Positions 39,841 to 48,963 are shown, counted from the first letter of the stretch. The stretch is DNA of 64,000 bases from Candidatus Diapherotrites archaeon (GCA_040755695.1 JBFMAK010000002.1:1-64000), one strand, 5' to 3'. Translations and numbers: made by a program. The notes: generated by a model from the letters alone, not told the origin.

Positions 39841-40909
39841 CTTTAAACACCTCTAAATAAGAAGGCAAAGATGAAAGCTTTGCTACATTATTAGTGTAAA
39901 ACACAGAACATGCACACAAACTAAAATTTAATAGCGCATCTTTGAACACTTGAGAATAAATAATTCCTCTAATTCCATTTGGATTTTTGTAAATGTTACC
40001 ATAATTTACACTATGACTGGGACAATCCATTACATCGCCATTCGGATAAACTGCAAAAGAATAAAGAGGCCTTTTACACATTGGCTGCGCAATCACTCTC
40101 TGCCCGAATTGGTTTTTCCATTCAAATCCAAGAGACCTATCAAGTTTGCGTGCTTTCTCAAAAAATTCTCTTGATTGTTTGAAGTTATGACAAATTTTTT
40201 GTTCTTTTTTATTGGTTGTTATTTGAATAAATTCTTCAACAAAAGGAATAACTCCTAAAGAACGCATTTGCGGAATGAATTCATCAAGAACCCTGTTTTG
40301 GTTTAAGTTTGTAACAGGAATTTCAACAGCAAGCCTATTATCTTTTTGCATTCCATACTTAATTGCCAAATTTAGTGTATGCATTGTTTTCTTGTATCCT
40401 TTTATTCCAACAAGACGGTTATGTTCTCTTTCATTTATGTCTCTAATTGAAATAATAAGAGATACATCAAGTTCACTTAACCATTTCACTGTTTTTTCGT
40501 CAAGCAATGTGCCGTTTGTGAAAATTACTATTCCAAGTCCTGACTCAATTATATGCTGTATATATTTTTTTGCACCATTCCAAGTGAAAAGTTCGCCTCC
40601 CCCGCCATAAACAATTGTTTCTGCAGAGTGCTCTTTCAAGAAAGATATAATGCTATCCAATGTTTCTTTTGAATAGAAAGGACCATTTAATTCCTTTGGC
40701 AGCTTGCCTTTATCTTTACCTGTAAAGCAACCCAAGCATTTTTGATTGCAAGAGGTTGGCAGCATTAGATAAGCAAATTTGAATATTGGCTGTTTTTCTT
40801 TTCCTTTTGCCCAGTTTACATTGTGCTGTATAGTTTTTTCTATTTCTGGGCCAACCATATAATGTTTAAGAAGAGGGGGTTTTCCTGAACCACCTGTAAT
40901 ATTATACAT
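39827..40909 (-). CDS. Radical SAM protein (second of pair)
   Basis: The 360-residue protein has CNQKCLGCF near residue 54, VYGGGGELF near 101 and a C-terminal SPASM-like set (CKRPLYSFAVYPNGDVMDCPS and FSLCACSVFY). It is first in the two-gene operon and 99 bp from the divergent Lrp-type gene. It is similar in layout to its partner, so the pair may act as two steps or as a heterodimer. Substrate unknown. Confidence 0.82.
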   Translation of the reverse strand: MYNITGGSGKPPLLKHYMVGPEIEKTIQHNVNWAKGKEKQPIFKFAYLMLPTSCNQKCLGCFTGKDKGKLPKELNGPFYSKETLDSIISFLKEHSAETIVYGGGGELFTWNGAKKYIQHIIESGLGIVIFTNGTLLDEKTVKWLSELDVSLIISIRDINEREHNRLVGIKGYKKTMHTLNLAIKYGMQKDNRLAVEIPVTNLNQNRVLDEFIPQMRSLGVIPFVEEFIQITTNKKEQKICHNFKQSREFFEKARKLDRSLGFEWKNQFGQRVIAQPMCKRPLYSFAVYPNGDVMDCPSHSVNYGNIYKNPNGIRGIIYSQVFKDALLNFSLCACSVFYTNNVAKLSSLPSYLEVFKDEKA

Positions 40910-41008
40910 AATATATTTAATAGTAATCTATCATTAATATAATATTTTATATAAATTTTTTTATCAAATTACCAAATATTTTTATATTTTTAGTAAATAA
41001 TTATATTT

Positions 41009-41989
41009 ATGGTCAAAGATATTCTTGATTCTCTGGACAGAAAAATTCTTTTTAATTTGGATTTTAATGCGCGCGCCTCAAATTCTGAAATAGCAAAAAA
41101 GTCAAGAACTAGTAAGGAGGTTGTGGGTTACAGAATTAAAAGGCTCATAGATGTTGGTGTAATAAAAGGGTTCTATACTATAATTGATGCGGCCAGATTG
41201 GGTTTTATGAGTTGCAGGTTCTTCATAAAACTAAAGAATGTCTCTTTCGAAAAAGAAAAAGAGATAATATCACATTTTGCTGAAGACAAAAAATATTGGT
41301 GGGTTGATTCAATAGAAGGGCCATTTGATTTGGGGGTTGCTTGCTGGCTGTCTGACCTTAATGATTTTCATTTGGAAGAAATAAAATTTATGGAAGAATT
41401 CGGAGAATATATAAAAACAATTAATCAATCCATATATGTAAATTTTTACATTTTTAAGAGAGCATATTTTTCAAATCAACCAATTAATGATGTACCGCCT
41501 ATAAAGATTTCAAATTTAGGCAAAGAGCATTTAGACAAAAAAGACAGTGAATTACTTAGGTTTATTTCTTCTAATGCGCGTGTGCCTATTACAGATATAG
41601 CAGAAAAATTGAATTGGTCTGTTGGGAGCATTGTACACAGACTTAAAAATCTTGAAAAGAAAAAAATAATATTAACTTATAGACCTTTAATTGACTTATC
41701 AAAAATAGGACGTTATTGGTATAAAGTTAATTTTACACTGAAAGATCATTCAAAAATAGACAAGATAATTACTTTTTTTAATGCGCATCCTGACATAGTG
41801 TATGCATATGAAACAATAGGAGGCCCTAATCTTGAAATGGAAGCCGAAGTAAAAAGCTGTGAACATTTCATGGAAATTCTACATTATATTCGTTCCAAGT
41901 TTGGAGATTCCATAGAATGCTATGACCACTTTCTGTGGTATAAAGAGTATAAGCTTACATTTTTTCCAGAAATTTCTTTACGTACTTAA
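41009..41989 (+). CDS. Double Lrp/AsnC-type transcription regulator
   Basis: The 326-residue protein has two tandem Lrp/AsnC units. The first has an HTH with SNSEIAKKSRTSKEVVGYRIKRL (about 24-46) and a ligand-binding half. The second begins near 178 (DKKDSELLRFISSNARVPITDIAEKL) with its own sensor half. It likely controls the divergent radical SAM operon across the 99-bp AT-rich gap. The heme decarboxylases AhbA/AhbB have the same fold and radical SAM partners but conserve motifs (HNYxR, NLWFT) not seen here. Confidence 0.8.
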   Translation: MVKDILDSLDRKILFNLDFNARASNSEIAKKSRTSKEVVGYRIKRLIDVGVIKGFYTIIDAARLGFMSCRFFIKLKNVSFEKEKEIISHFAEDKKYWWVDSIEGPFDLGVACWLSDLNDFHLEEIKFMEEFGEYIKTINQSIYVNFYIFKRAYFSNQPINDVPPIKISNLGKEHLDKKDSELLRFISSNARVPITDIAEKLNWSVGSIVHRLKNLEKKKIILTYRPLIDLSKIGRYWYKVNFTLKDHSKIDKIITFFNAHPDIVYAYETIGGPNLEMEAEVKSCEHFMEILHYIRSKFGDSIECYDHFLWYKEYKLTFFPEISLRT

Positions 41990-42613
41990 ATCTAATATTC
42001 TTTCCCTTGCGCTCTCGCTTAACCCTTCCACTATTCCTTTCAAGTTCACTTTCTTTTCTTCTTCGAGAATGAATTTCTGCTCTGATTTGGTTGCAGGATG
42101 CTTTGGGCCCAAGGTATCGCATAATTCCCTTCCAACAGAAACATCATAAAGCTCGTTCTCCCGGGCAATATCAATTATTTCCTCTTTGTCAAAGCCAATC
42201 AAAGGCCTCAGGACAGGAATCCTTACAGCAGAATCAATTACAGCCAGATTGCTTAAAGTCTGGGAGGAAACCTGACCCAGACTCTCTCCAGTAATTAATG
42301 CACTGCACGAATTCTTTAAGGCCAACTGCTCTGAAACCTTTAGCATAAGCCGCTTCATCAAAATGAAGTAGTATTTGTAATCGCATTTCTTGGATAATTC
42401 AGCGAAGGCGTTTCCTGCCTCCACAACAAAAAACTTTTTTGCCTTAATCAGTTTGGCTAATTTGAATGCTTTCTCTTCTGCTGTATTGTCAGCAAAAGGC
42501 ACCTGAGAGAAATGAACGCAATAAATCTCCAAACCTTTCTTTGCAGCAAGAAGACCTGCAACAGGGCTGTCAAAGCCGCCTGAAATCAAGAGAAGGGCGC
42601 GCAATTTCTCCAT
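41978..42613 (-). CDS. ThiI-like PP-loop protein
   Basis: The 211-residue protein has the PP-loop LLISGGFDSPVAG at 8-20 and LITGESLGQVSSQTL, typical of the AANH domain of ThiI (4-thiouridine synthesis in tRNA). N-terminal ferredoxin-like and THUMP domains are absent, as is a rhodanese domain, so it is a stand-alone catalytic domain. It would need a separate tRNA-binding partner. A cysteine-containing RELCDTLGP follows in the usual position. It converges on the Lrp gene with 12 bp of overlap. Confidence 0.85.
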   Translation of the reverse strand: MEKLRALLLISGGFDSPVAGLLAAKKGLEIYCVHFSQVPFADNTAEEKAFKLAKLIKAKKFFVVEAGNAFAELSKKCDYKYYFILMKRLMLKVSEQLALKNSCSALITGESLGQVSSQTLSNLAVIDSAVRIPVLRPLIGFDKEEIIDIARENELYDVSVGRELCDTLGPKHPATKSEQKFILEEEKKVNLKGIVEGLSESARERILDLST

Positions 42614-42689
42614 AAAAAAGCACTAAAACAAATTATGAGTAAAACAATTAAAAATTATTCTTCCATAATAGGTATGGGCTGATTATTAA

Positions 42690-43397
42690 ATGACAGAAAG
42701 AAGATACCATATAGGAATGATCCCTGACGGAAACAGGCGCTGGGCCGCACTCCACGAAATGCACCCCAGCTTAGGCCACGCAAAAGGCGCAGAGAAAATG
42801 GAATTATTCCTGAAATGGGCCTTAAAGAAGCAAGATATAGGAGAAATAAGCATTTACGGATTAAGCGAAGAAAACTTCAAGAGAACAAAAGAGGAATTGA
42901 ACTGGCTTTACGGAATTTACTACAAGAGATTGAATCAATTGCTTGAAGAAGACATAATACACCAAGAAAAAGTGAGAGTGAATTTTGTTTCAACAAAAGA
43001 AGACAAGGTGCCAACAAAAATAACAGATGTATTCAATGAAATAAAAAGCGAAACAAAATTTTATGGAAACAAGATTCTGAACATTCTGATTGGGTATACA
43101 GGCCAGAGCGAGATACTCAGGGCAGTAAGCAGCCCAATGAACAGGGTGAAGAACTTGTTTTTCGGCTTGAATGAAAAGGATTTAGAGAAGCATTTGGCAA
43201 TACAGCACTCCTGCGATTTTGTCATAAGGACTGGAGAAGAAGAAAAAGCGCGGGAAGCAAAATCCGGCTTCCTCTTATGGCAGGCGGCCTACGCAGAATA
43301 CTACCACATAAACAAATTTTTTCCAGATCTAGAAATCAATGACCTGGAAGAAGCCTGGAGCTACTTCAAAAACACCCGAAGAAGAAAAGGCACTTGA
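42690..43397 (+). CDS. uppS: cis-Prenyltransferase (UppS-like)
   Basis: The 235-residue protein has the signature HIGMIPDGNRRWA at 7-19 with the catalytic aspartate, LGHAKGAEKM near 28, ISIYGLSEENFKR near 54-66, and a late ADLVIRTGE-type segment CDFVIRTGEE. It extends isoprenoid chains in cis to make dolichol-type lipid carriers for glycosylation. That fits the many N-glycosylation sequons in the surface proteins at the start of the window. Confidence 0.93.
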   Translation: MTERRYHIGMIPDGNRRWAALHEMHPSLGHAKGAEKMELFLKWALKKQDIGEISIYGLSEENFKRTKEELNWLYGIYYKRLNQLLEEDIIHQEKVRVNFVSTKEDKVPTKITDVFNEIKSETKFYGNKILNILIGYTGQSEILRAVSSPMNRVKNLFFGLNEKDLEKHLAIQHSCDFVIRTGEEEKAREAKSGFLLWQAAYAEYYHINKFFPDLEINDLEEAWSYFKNTRRRKGT

Positions 43398-43516
43398 AAA
43401 CAAGTGGAATTGAAAAGGTTTAAAAACTCTTTTTCTCTAAGTTATTATAAATTTTACAAGTTTTAGAAAATATTAAAAGTTGTTATTATTGCGATGTTGG
43501 TGGGGGGATAGTATTA

Positions 43517-45214
43517 ATGAGGCCTAAAAGCCATAAGTCTGCTGTTACTTCAACTTATGCTTCAGGGCTGCCTCTGAAGACAAGGTCTCTGTGCCCTGAC
43601 TGCAAAAGAGTATTAGACGCAGAAGTCTATGAAAGGGACGGGGCAGTATTCATAAAGAAGGATTGCCCTGAACACGGAAGCTTTGATGAAGTTTATTACG
43701 AGGACGCTGAATACTATAATTTCGCCAGAAAGTTTGCAACAGGAAGCAGAAGCATAGAGAACCCAAATGTCGGGAAAGCAATAGAAAACAATGGAAGCAA
43801 CTGCCCTAACGACTGCGGCCTATGCAAGAACCATCATACTCACACAGGACTGGCCAATATTGCTGTAACCAACAGGTGCGATTTAAGCTGCTGGTACTGC
43901 TTTTTCTTTGCAAAAGAAGGCAGCGCAATCTACGAGCCTTCAATAAAACAGATAGTGAACATGGTGAAGAACTTAAGGAATGAAAGGCCTGTGGGCACAA
44001 ATGCATGCCAGGTAACTGGCGGAGAACCCACATTAAGAAAAGACATAGTGGAAATTGTCAGTGCAATAAAAAAAGAAGGCTATGATCACATTCAATTAAA
44101 TACTCATGGAATAAATTTTGCTTTCAACCCTGAATTAGCAAAGAAATTGAGCGGGGCGGGAGCCACAACAGTCTATCTTTCCTTTGATGGCACAACACCT
44201 GAAACAAACCCGAAAAACCATTACGAAATTCCGTTAATTCTGGATGCATGCAGGAAAGGAGGATTAAGCATAGTATTAGTGCCTACCCTCATAAGGAGCG
44301 TTAACGACCATAATTTGGGCCCAATAATCAATTTTGCATTGAATAATTTGGATATTGTGCGAGGCGTTAACTTCCAGCCTGTTTCATTGGTTGGAAGAAT
44401 GCCTAAAACTTTGAGGGACAAGCAGAGGATTACAATTCCGGGGGCAATAAAAAAAATTGAAGAGCAGACCAACGGCATGATTTCAATGAAAGATTTCTTC
44501 CCTGTACCATGCATTACCCCGGTATCAGATTTCATTGAAGCATTAACCAACCAGCCTCAATACAAATTAAGCATTCATTTCGCTTGCGGTGCAGCAACCT
44601 ATCTTTTCTTGGATGGAGACAGGGTAGTTCCAATAACAAGGTTTGTTGATGTGGAGGGCTTCTTTGAGTTCCTCAAAGAAAAGACCGGAGAAATAGAGCA
44701 AGGGAAAAACAAGGCTTTAGTTACAGCAAAGGTTTTAATGAAGTTAGGCAGTTTTATTGACAAGAAGAAACAGCCAAAGGACTTGAACCTCACAAAACTT
44801 TTATTCAATGCATTGGTGAAGCACGATTACGATGCATTGGGCGCAATACACAACAAGACTTTATTCATTGGATTAATGCATTTCATGGACCCTTATCTTT
44901 ACGACCAGCAGAGGGTGGAAAGGTGCGACATACATTACGCAATGCCTGACGGAAGAATAATTCCATTCTGCTCTTTTAATGTCATACCTGAAATTTACAG
45001 GGACAAAGTGCAGGCGCAGTACAGTGTTCCGGCAGAGGAATGGCAGAAAAAGAACCCAAAAGAAAGCATCAGCTACAAGTATGCAAGGGACATAGAAAAA
45101 TTGACTCAGGACGAAAGATACGGAAAGACTTATTCTGAAGCAAAGAATTTTTTTGAGAAAGAAAAGGTTTTGGCTTATGAAAAAGGAATGGCAAGAAGAT
45201 TCAAGCTATGGTGA
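43517..45214 (+). CDS. tes: Tetraether lipid synthase-like radical SAM protein (Tes)
   Basis: The 565-residue protein matches the MJ0619/Tes family, which joins two diether lipids at their phytanyl ends into tetraethers. It starts with a two-cysteine module SLCPDCKRVLDAEVYE and KDCPEHGSFDEV, then CPNDCGLCKNHHTHT, then the radical SAM motif CDLSCWYCFFF (about 120). Next come GGEPTLRKDIVEI, TIRSVNDHNLGPII-like and VNFQPVSLVGR. A late CGAATYLF and RCDIHYAMPDGRIIPFC offer another cluster site. GGTGGGGGG lies upstream of the ATG. Confidence 0.88.
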   Translation: MRPKSHKSAVTSTYASGLPLKTRSLCPDCKRVLDAEVYERDGAVFIKKDCPEHGSFDEVYYEDAEYYNFARKFATGSRSIENPNVGKAIENNGSNCPNDCGLCKNHHTHTGLANIAVTNRCDLSCWYCFFFAKEGSAIYEPSIKQIVNMVKNLRNERPVGTNACQVTGGEPTLRKDIVEIVSAIKKEGYDHIQLNTHGINFAFNPELAKKLSGAGATTVYLSFDGTTPETNPKNHYEIPLILDACRKGGLSIVLVPTLIRSVNDHNLGPIINFALNNLDIVRGVNFQPVSLVGRMPKTLRDKQRITIPGAIKKIEEQTNGMISMKDFFPVPCITPVSDFIEALTNQPQYKLSIHFACGAATYLFLDGDRVVPITRFVDVEGFFEFLKEKTGEIEQGKNKALVTAKVLMKLGSFIDKKKQPKDLNLTKLLFNALVKHDYDALGAIHNKTLFIGLMHFMDPYLYDQQRVERCDIHYAMPDGRIIPFCSFNVIPEIYRDKVQAQYSVPAEEWQKKNPKESISYKYARDIEKLTQDERYGKTYSEAKNFFEKEKVLAYEKGMARRFKLW

Positions 45215-45491
45215 AAGTCCGTTCAAGAAATTAGTGAAGCTGGAATTCGAGGTCAAAGGAATGAATGAAAGGAATGACGCTGCATTCATCCAGTTCGAGT
45301 TACTCAAGCAGGAGCCAATAATCAGGGCGCATATTGAATTCAATTCAAGGAAAGGGGAAGTATTATTCAATCCCTTGGATTTGGATTCAAAGAAAGCATT
45401 AGAGTTAATCCCAAAGCCCTTCAAGGGAATTAAACTGCAGGAAAAAGAAATTGAATACAAAGAATTACTCCAAGAAGGATTTCATCTATGA
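45177..45491 (+). CDS. Small protein of unknown function
   Basis: The likely start at 45177 (MKKEWQEDSSYGESPFKK) gives 104 residues with alternating strands: LVKLEFEVKGMNERND, FIQFELLKQEPIIRAHIEFN and VLFNPLD. It overlaps Tes by 38 bp and a MarR-type gene by 4 bp, so it is expressed with both. No family recognised. Confidence 0.6.
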   Translation: MKKEWQEDSSYGESPFKKLVKLEFEVKGMNERNDAAFIQFELLKQEPIIRAHIEFNSRKGEVLFNPLDLDSKKALELIPKPFKGIKLQEKEIEYKELLQEGFHL

Positions 45492-45982
45492 ACGATGACG
45501 GAATTGAAGAGAAAGTAATTGACGCCTTTGCGGGAGTAGCCAGTTCTTTAGGATACAGCGACTTGCACGGAAGAATTTTAGGCTATCTTTTCCTGTCAGA
45601 AAAGCCTGTGCCATTGCAGGAAATCGCAGGGAAATTGAATTATTCCCTTTCAACTATTTCCTTGAGCATTGACTTCCTTGAAGCATTAGGCACAATAAAA
45701 AAATCAAAGAAAGGCGCAGACAGGAAGGTTTACGTCCTGCTTCAATCTGATTTGCTTGACTGCCTGAGAAAGGCTGTATTGCTCAAAGCGGAGAAAGCAA
45801 TAAATGTCTCACTGAATGATTTAATGCAGGAGAGCGCAAAAATCAAGGGCGCAAAAACAGAAAAGGCAAAGAAGGCCTTGCACACAATCAAAGTCCTCGA
45901 AACAGAAATCAAAAGGCTGCAATCCTTTTTGAGCCTCGTGAAAGAATTCAAGCTGCCAAAAGCAAATCAGCGAAAGGTTTAA
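45488..45982 (+). CDS. GbsR/MarR-type transcriptional regulator
   Basis: The 164-residue protein has a winged-helix region (RILGYLFLSEKPVPLQEIAG, then KLNYSLSTISLSIDFLEALG, about 29-70) in the GbsR arrangement, followed by helices for dimerisation. It overlaps the preceding gene by 4 bp and may regulate the Tes operon it belongs to (inference). Its DNA sites are not identified. Confidence 0.8.
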   Translation: MNDDGIEEKVIDAFAGVASSLGYSDLHGRILGYLFLSEKPVPLQEIAGKLNYSLSTISLSIDFLEALGTIKKSKKGADRKVYVLLQSDLLDCLRKAVLLKAEKAINVSLNDLMQESAKIKGAKTEKAKKALHTIKVLETEIKRLQSFLSLVKEFKLPKANQRKV

Positions 45983-45984
45983 TA

Positions 45985-46016
45985 GAACAATTGTTCTATA
46001 AATAGAACATATGTTC
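45985..46016 (+). promoter_or_regulatory. Twin palindromic operators over the MNT/HEPN start
   Basis: GAACAATTGTTC (45985-45996) and GAACATATGTTC (46005-46016) are perfect 12-bp palindromes with centres exactly 20 bp apart, about two helix turns. The ATG of the next gene is inside the second. A GTTTAAT box (45977-45983) fits a leaderless start. The winged helix of the following protein is the likely binder. Confidence 0.75.
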
Positions 46017-46547
46017 GATAAAATTAATGGAAGCACAGCAAAAGTGCTTAACCTTTTTCTTGATGACCCTCAAAGAGAGTTTTATTTAAGGGAGATTGCA
46101 CGCATTGCAAAAATAAGTTCAAGCACTTCAAAAAGAGCATTAGATGAATTGAAGAAAACTGAGTTGATTAAAGAAGAAAGGAAAGCAAATCTGCGGATTT
46201 TTTCTGCAGAACAGGAAAGCCAAACTTTCAAGGAACTAAAAAAGATAAAGAACCTCGAATGGATAAAGAAAAAAAAACTTGTGGAAAACATTGTTGATGA
46301 AAGCACTATTTCTGTTGTTTTATTTGGTTCTTTTGCTTTGGGAACAAACACAAAAGAAAGCGATTTAGATGTACTTGTAATAACAAGCAAAAGAAAACCA
46401 GTTAAAATAAAGGAATTGGATGGAGTGGAAGTACAATTAATACAAAAGACATTAAAAGAGTTCAGGGAACTGGAAAAAAAAGATAATCCTTTCTACACAG
46501 AAATAATTTCAACTGGAATAGCTTTGTATGGGGGGATGCCTGCATGA
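46011..46547 (+). CDS. Winged-helix MNT nucleotidyltransferase (antitoxin)
   Basis: The 178-residue protein fuses an N-terminal winged helix (YLREIARIAKISSSTSKRAL, about 24-43) to a nucleotidyltransferase core with VVLFGSFALGTNTKESDLDVLV (about 102-123). It would both repress its own promoter through the twin palindromes and act as an MNT antitoxin on the HEPN protein, whose gene overlaps its stop by 4 bp. The gene order is opposite to that of the HEPN/MNT pair at 4307-4974. Confidence 0.85.
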   Translation: MFDKINGSTAKVLNLFLDDPQREFYLREIARIAKISSSTSKRALDELKKTELIKEERKANLRIFSAEQESQTFKELKKIKNLEWIKKKKLVENIVDESTISVVLFGSFALGTNTKESDLDVLVITSKRKPVKIKELDGVEVQLIQKTLKEFRELEKKDNPFYTEIISTGIALYGGMPA

Positions 46548-46960
46548 AGATTCAAGATTGTATCAGGAAAGGCTGGCTTAAGAGGGAAGAGCCTAATAGT
46601 AAGAAAGCGGAGCAGTCAATTAAGATAAGCGAGGCAAAACTTGAAGAAGCGGAAAAAGCGTTGAAAGCAGACTTGATTGAAACAACAATTGTTTTCTCTT
46701 ATATGTCAATGTTTCATGCTGCCAGAGCCCTGCTCTTTAAAGAAGGATTCAGAGAAAAAGGCCATGTTCCTATATTAGTATTCCTTGAAGAAAAATACGA
46801 GAAAATAATAGGAAAACAGCTTTTATATGAATTTAATTCAATGAGGCTTGAAAGGCACGAAAGCCTTTACGGACTGCAGCCAGAATACTTCAAAGACGAC
46901 GCAGAACACGCGCTAAAAACAGCACGGCAATTCCTAAGCAAAATAAAAGAACTGATTTAA
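46544..46960 (+). CDS. HEPN-domain toxin-like protein
   Basis: The 138-residue helical protein matches HEPN proteins: KAEQSIKISEAKLEEAEKAL, FSYMSMFHAARALLF and a late RLERHESLYG that carries an R..H pair, although its spacing is shorter than the standard Rx4-6H. Toxic RNase activity is possible. It forms the second gene of an autoregulated module. Confidence 0.82.
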   Translation: MKIQDCIRKGWLKREEPNSKKAEQSIKISEAKLEEAEKALKADLIETTIVFSYMSMFHAARALLFKEGFREKGHVPILVFLEEKYEKIIGKQLLYEFNSMRLERHESLYGLQPEYFKDDAEHALKTARQFLSKIKELI

Positions 46961-47039
46961 AGCAAATACTATGGCAAGAAAATTAGGCTACAAGAAAAGG
47001 GAAGGAGAGTTTCTGGTGAAGGAACTGGGGCAGGATTGA

Positions 47040-47239
47040 TTTTATTTTCTTAAAAGCATTCATTTAAATTTTTTTCTGTGGACAATTCATTAAATAACTG
47101 GGTTTGAGCCGTAAGCACAGCGATTTTTTGTCTGGAAGAAATGGTGTTTGTTTGGATTTATGCCTGCCTTTACAGCATTGAATTGAATCAAAAGCTTAGC
47201 TTAGGCTTTGCCTGAAAGAATTCCTCCGGAGGAAAGAAT
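47040..47239 (+). promoter_or_regulatory. Long leader of the RNA polymerase operon with palindromic ribosome site
   Basis: A CATTTAAATTTTTTT promoter box (47060-47074) implies a leader of roughly 150 nt before rpoH, long for this genome. It contains repeated AAGCTTAGCTTAGGCTT-like sequence and ends with the perfect palindrome TTCCTCCGGAGGAA (47221-47234), whose 3' half is the ribosome-binding site. Pairing would hide it. A 22-codon frame at 46971-47039 precedes and looks fortuitous. Confidence 0.6.
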
Positions 47240-47482
47240 TTGGCCTCAAAAGACAATAAATCTATTTTGAACCATTATCTTGTTCCAATGCACGAAATTG
47301 TTCCAGAAAATGAAGCAAAAGAGATAATAAAGAAGTACGGGAACTTAAAAGAAAAGTTCCCTTTAATTCTGAGAACTGACCCTGTCATAGAAGAAATCCA
47401 GGCAAAGAAAGGCGACCTAATCAGGATTACGAGAAACAGTCTTACAGCAGGAAAGAGCGTGAGCTACAGGATTGTGGGATAA
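47240..47482 (+). CDS. rpoH: RNA polymerase subunit H
   Basis: The 80-residue protein matches archaeal RpoH (RPB5 C-terminal domain): ILNHYLVPMHEIV, LILRTDPVIEEIQAKKGDLI and RITRNSLTAGKSVSYRIV. It starts at TTG after a strong GGAGGA and ends exactly before the rpoB'' ATG. It is the first gene of the polymerase operon. Confidence 0.95.
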   Translation: MASKDNKSILNHYLVPMHEIVPENEAKEIIKKYGNLKEKFPLILRTDPVIEEIQAKKGDLIRITRNSLTAGKSVSYRIVG

Positions 47483-48952
47483 ATGAAGTACTGGCCTTTA
47501 ATTAATTCTTATTACAGGGACAGGAACATTGCCCAGCAGGAGATAGATTCATTCAACCAATTCATAGACGAGAAATTGAACCAGATAGTGGAAGAAAACA
47601 AGCTGATAGTTCCAAAAATAGAGGAAGTGAGAATTGAGTTGGCTGACATTGAAGTGGAAAAGCCAAAAATAATTGAGGCTGATGGCAGTCCAAGAACTAA
47701 TTTTTATCCAATGGAAGCAAGAATAAGGAACAGGACATACTCTGGACCAATTTTTCTCTCAATGAAATTACTGAGAAGGGATGTAGAGCAGGACATGAAG
47801 CGGGCATATATTGGGGAAATGCCTATCATGCTGAAAAGCAATATGTGCTGGCTTTCAGGGAAATCAGATGAAGAATTAATTGAAATGGGCGAAGACCCAA
47901 AAGACTTTGGGGGATACTTCATAATAAACGGCTCAGAGAAAGCATTAATGACACAGGAAGTATTGGCTTCAGACAGGGTTCTTGTAAGCAAGCAGCCTCA
48001 AGACAAAGTAATTGCTGAAGTTATTTCAACAAAAGGAGCATTCAAGGGAAGAGTAAGGATTTCAAGAAATATTGACGGCATACTTTCAGTAACATTCCCT
48101 TCTTCGCCGAGAAAATTAAGGTTATTCGTATTATTGAGGGCATTAGGACTTATAGCAGACAAGGAAATCGTTGGGGCATTCTCAGAAGAAAAAGAAATAC
48201 AGAATGACGTTCAATTGAATTTGGAGCTCCTTGAAATAAAGAACCAGGAAGAAGCATTAGACAAAATAGGAAAATATGTTGCTCCAGGGCAGGTCATAGA
48301 GTACAGGCTGAGGAGAGCACAGGAGGTAATAGATGCATTCCTGCTTCCGCACATAGGCCAGAGGGCAGAGGACAGGCTTGCGAAAGCATACTATCTTGCA
48401 ATGATGGCAACAAAAGCAATAGAATTAGCGCAAGGCCTGAGAGGGGAAGATGACAAAGACCATTACAAGAACAAGAGACTTGAGTTAAGCGGAAAATTAA
48501 TGGAACACTTGTTCAGGTATTCATTCAAATACTTCATAAAAGACTTGAAGTTTCAGATTGACAGGACTATTACAAGGAGAAGGAAACTGAATATAAGTAC
48601 TGTAGTAAGGCCTGGCGCAATAAGCGAGAGAATAAGGTTTGCCATGAGCACAGGAAACTGGATTGGAAGAGCAACAGGCGTAAGCAAATTCATGGAGAGA
48701 GTGAATTATTTGGCTCCACTAACAGACTTAAGAAAAGTAAAAAGCCCTCTGGACAAGAACAGGGAATTATATGAGGCAAGGGATGTTCATGGAACGCACT
48801 GGGGAAGGCTTGATCCTGTCGAAACACCTGATGGCCCGATGTGTGGGCTCGTAAAAAATTTGTCTTTGCTTGCAGAGGTAACAGTAGACCAAGAGGGGGC
48901 GCCAGTAGAAAAAATCTTGTATGACATGGGAGTGAAATTAAAGAAATTATAA
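47483..48952 (+). CDS. rpoB2: RNA polymerase subunit B''
   Basis: The 489-residue protein is the N-terminal half of the split second-largest subunit: protrusion and lobe (PMEARIRNRTYSGPIFL, FGGYFIINGSEKALMTQE) and the fork region GRATGVSKFMERVNYLAPLTDLRKVKS, ending at HGTHWGRLDPVETPDGPMCGLVKNL. The B''/B' split occurs in many euryarchaea and DPANN. It follows rpoH directly; rpoB' begins 11 bp after its stop. Confidence 0.97.
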   Translation: MKYWPLINSYYRDRNIAQQEIDSFNQFIDEKLNQIVEENKLIVPKIEEVRIELADIEVEKPKIIEADGSPRTNFYPMEARIRNRTYSGPIFLSMKLLRRDVEQDMKRAYIGEMPIMLKSNMCWLSGKSDEELIEMGEDPKDFGGYFIINGSEKALMTQEVLASDRVLVSKQPQDKVIAEVISTKGAFKGRVRISRNIDGILSVTFPSSPRKLRLFVLLRALGLIADKEIVGAFSEEKEIQNDVQLNLELLEIKNQEEALDKIGKYVAPGQVIEYRLRRAQEVIDAFLLPHIGQRAEDRLAKAYYLAMMATKAIELAQGLRGEDDKDHYKNKRLELSGKLMEHLFRYSFKYFIKDLKFQIDRTITRRRKLNISTVVRPGAISERIRFAMSTGNWIGRATGVSKFMERVNYLAPLTDLRKVKSPLDKNRELYEARDVHGTHWGRLDPVETPDGPMCGLVKNLSLLAEVTVDQEGAPVEKILYDMGVKLKKL

Positions 48953-48963
48953 AAGGGGACTTT

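Noticed and set aside
38713-41989. Alternative heme pathway (AhbA/B plus AhbC/D)
   Set aside because: The Lrp-like protein lacks the HNYxR and NLWFT motifs of siroheme decarboxylases and has clear HTH regions.
46971-47039. 22-codon frame before rpoH
   Set aside because: Basic peptide with no ribosome site or hydrophobic segment; probably chance.
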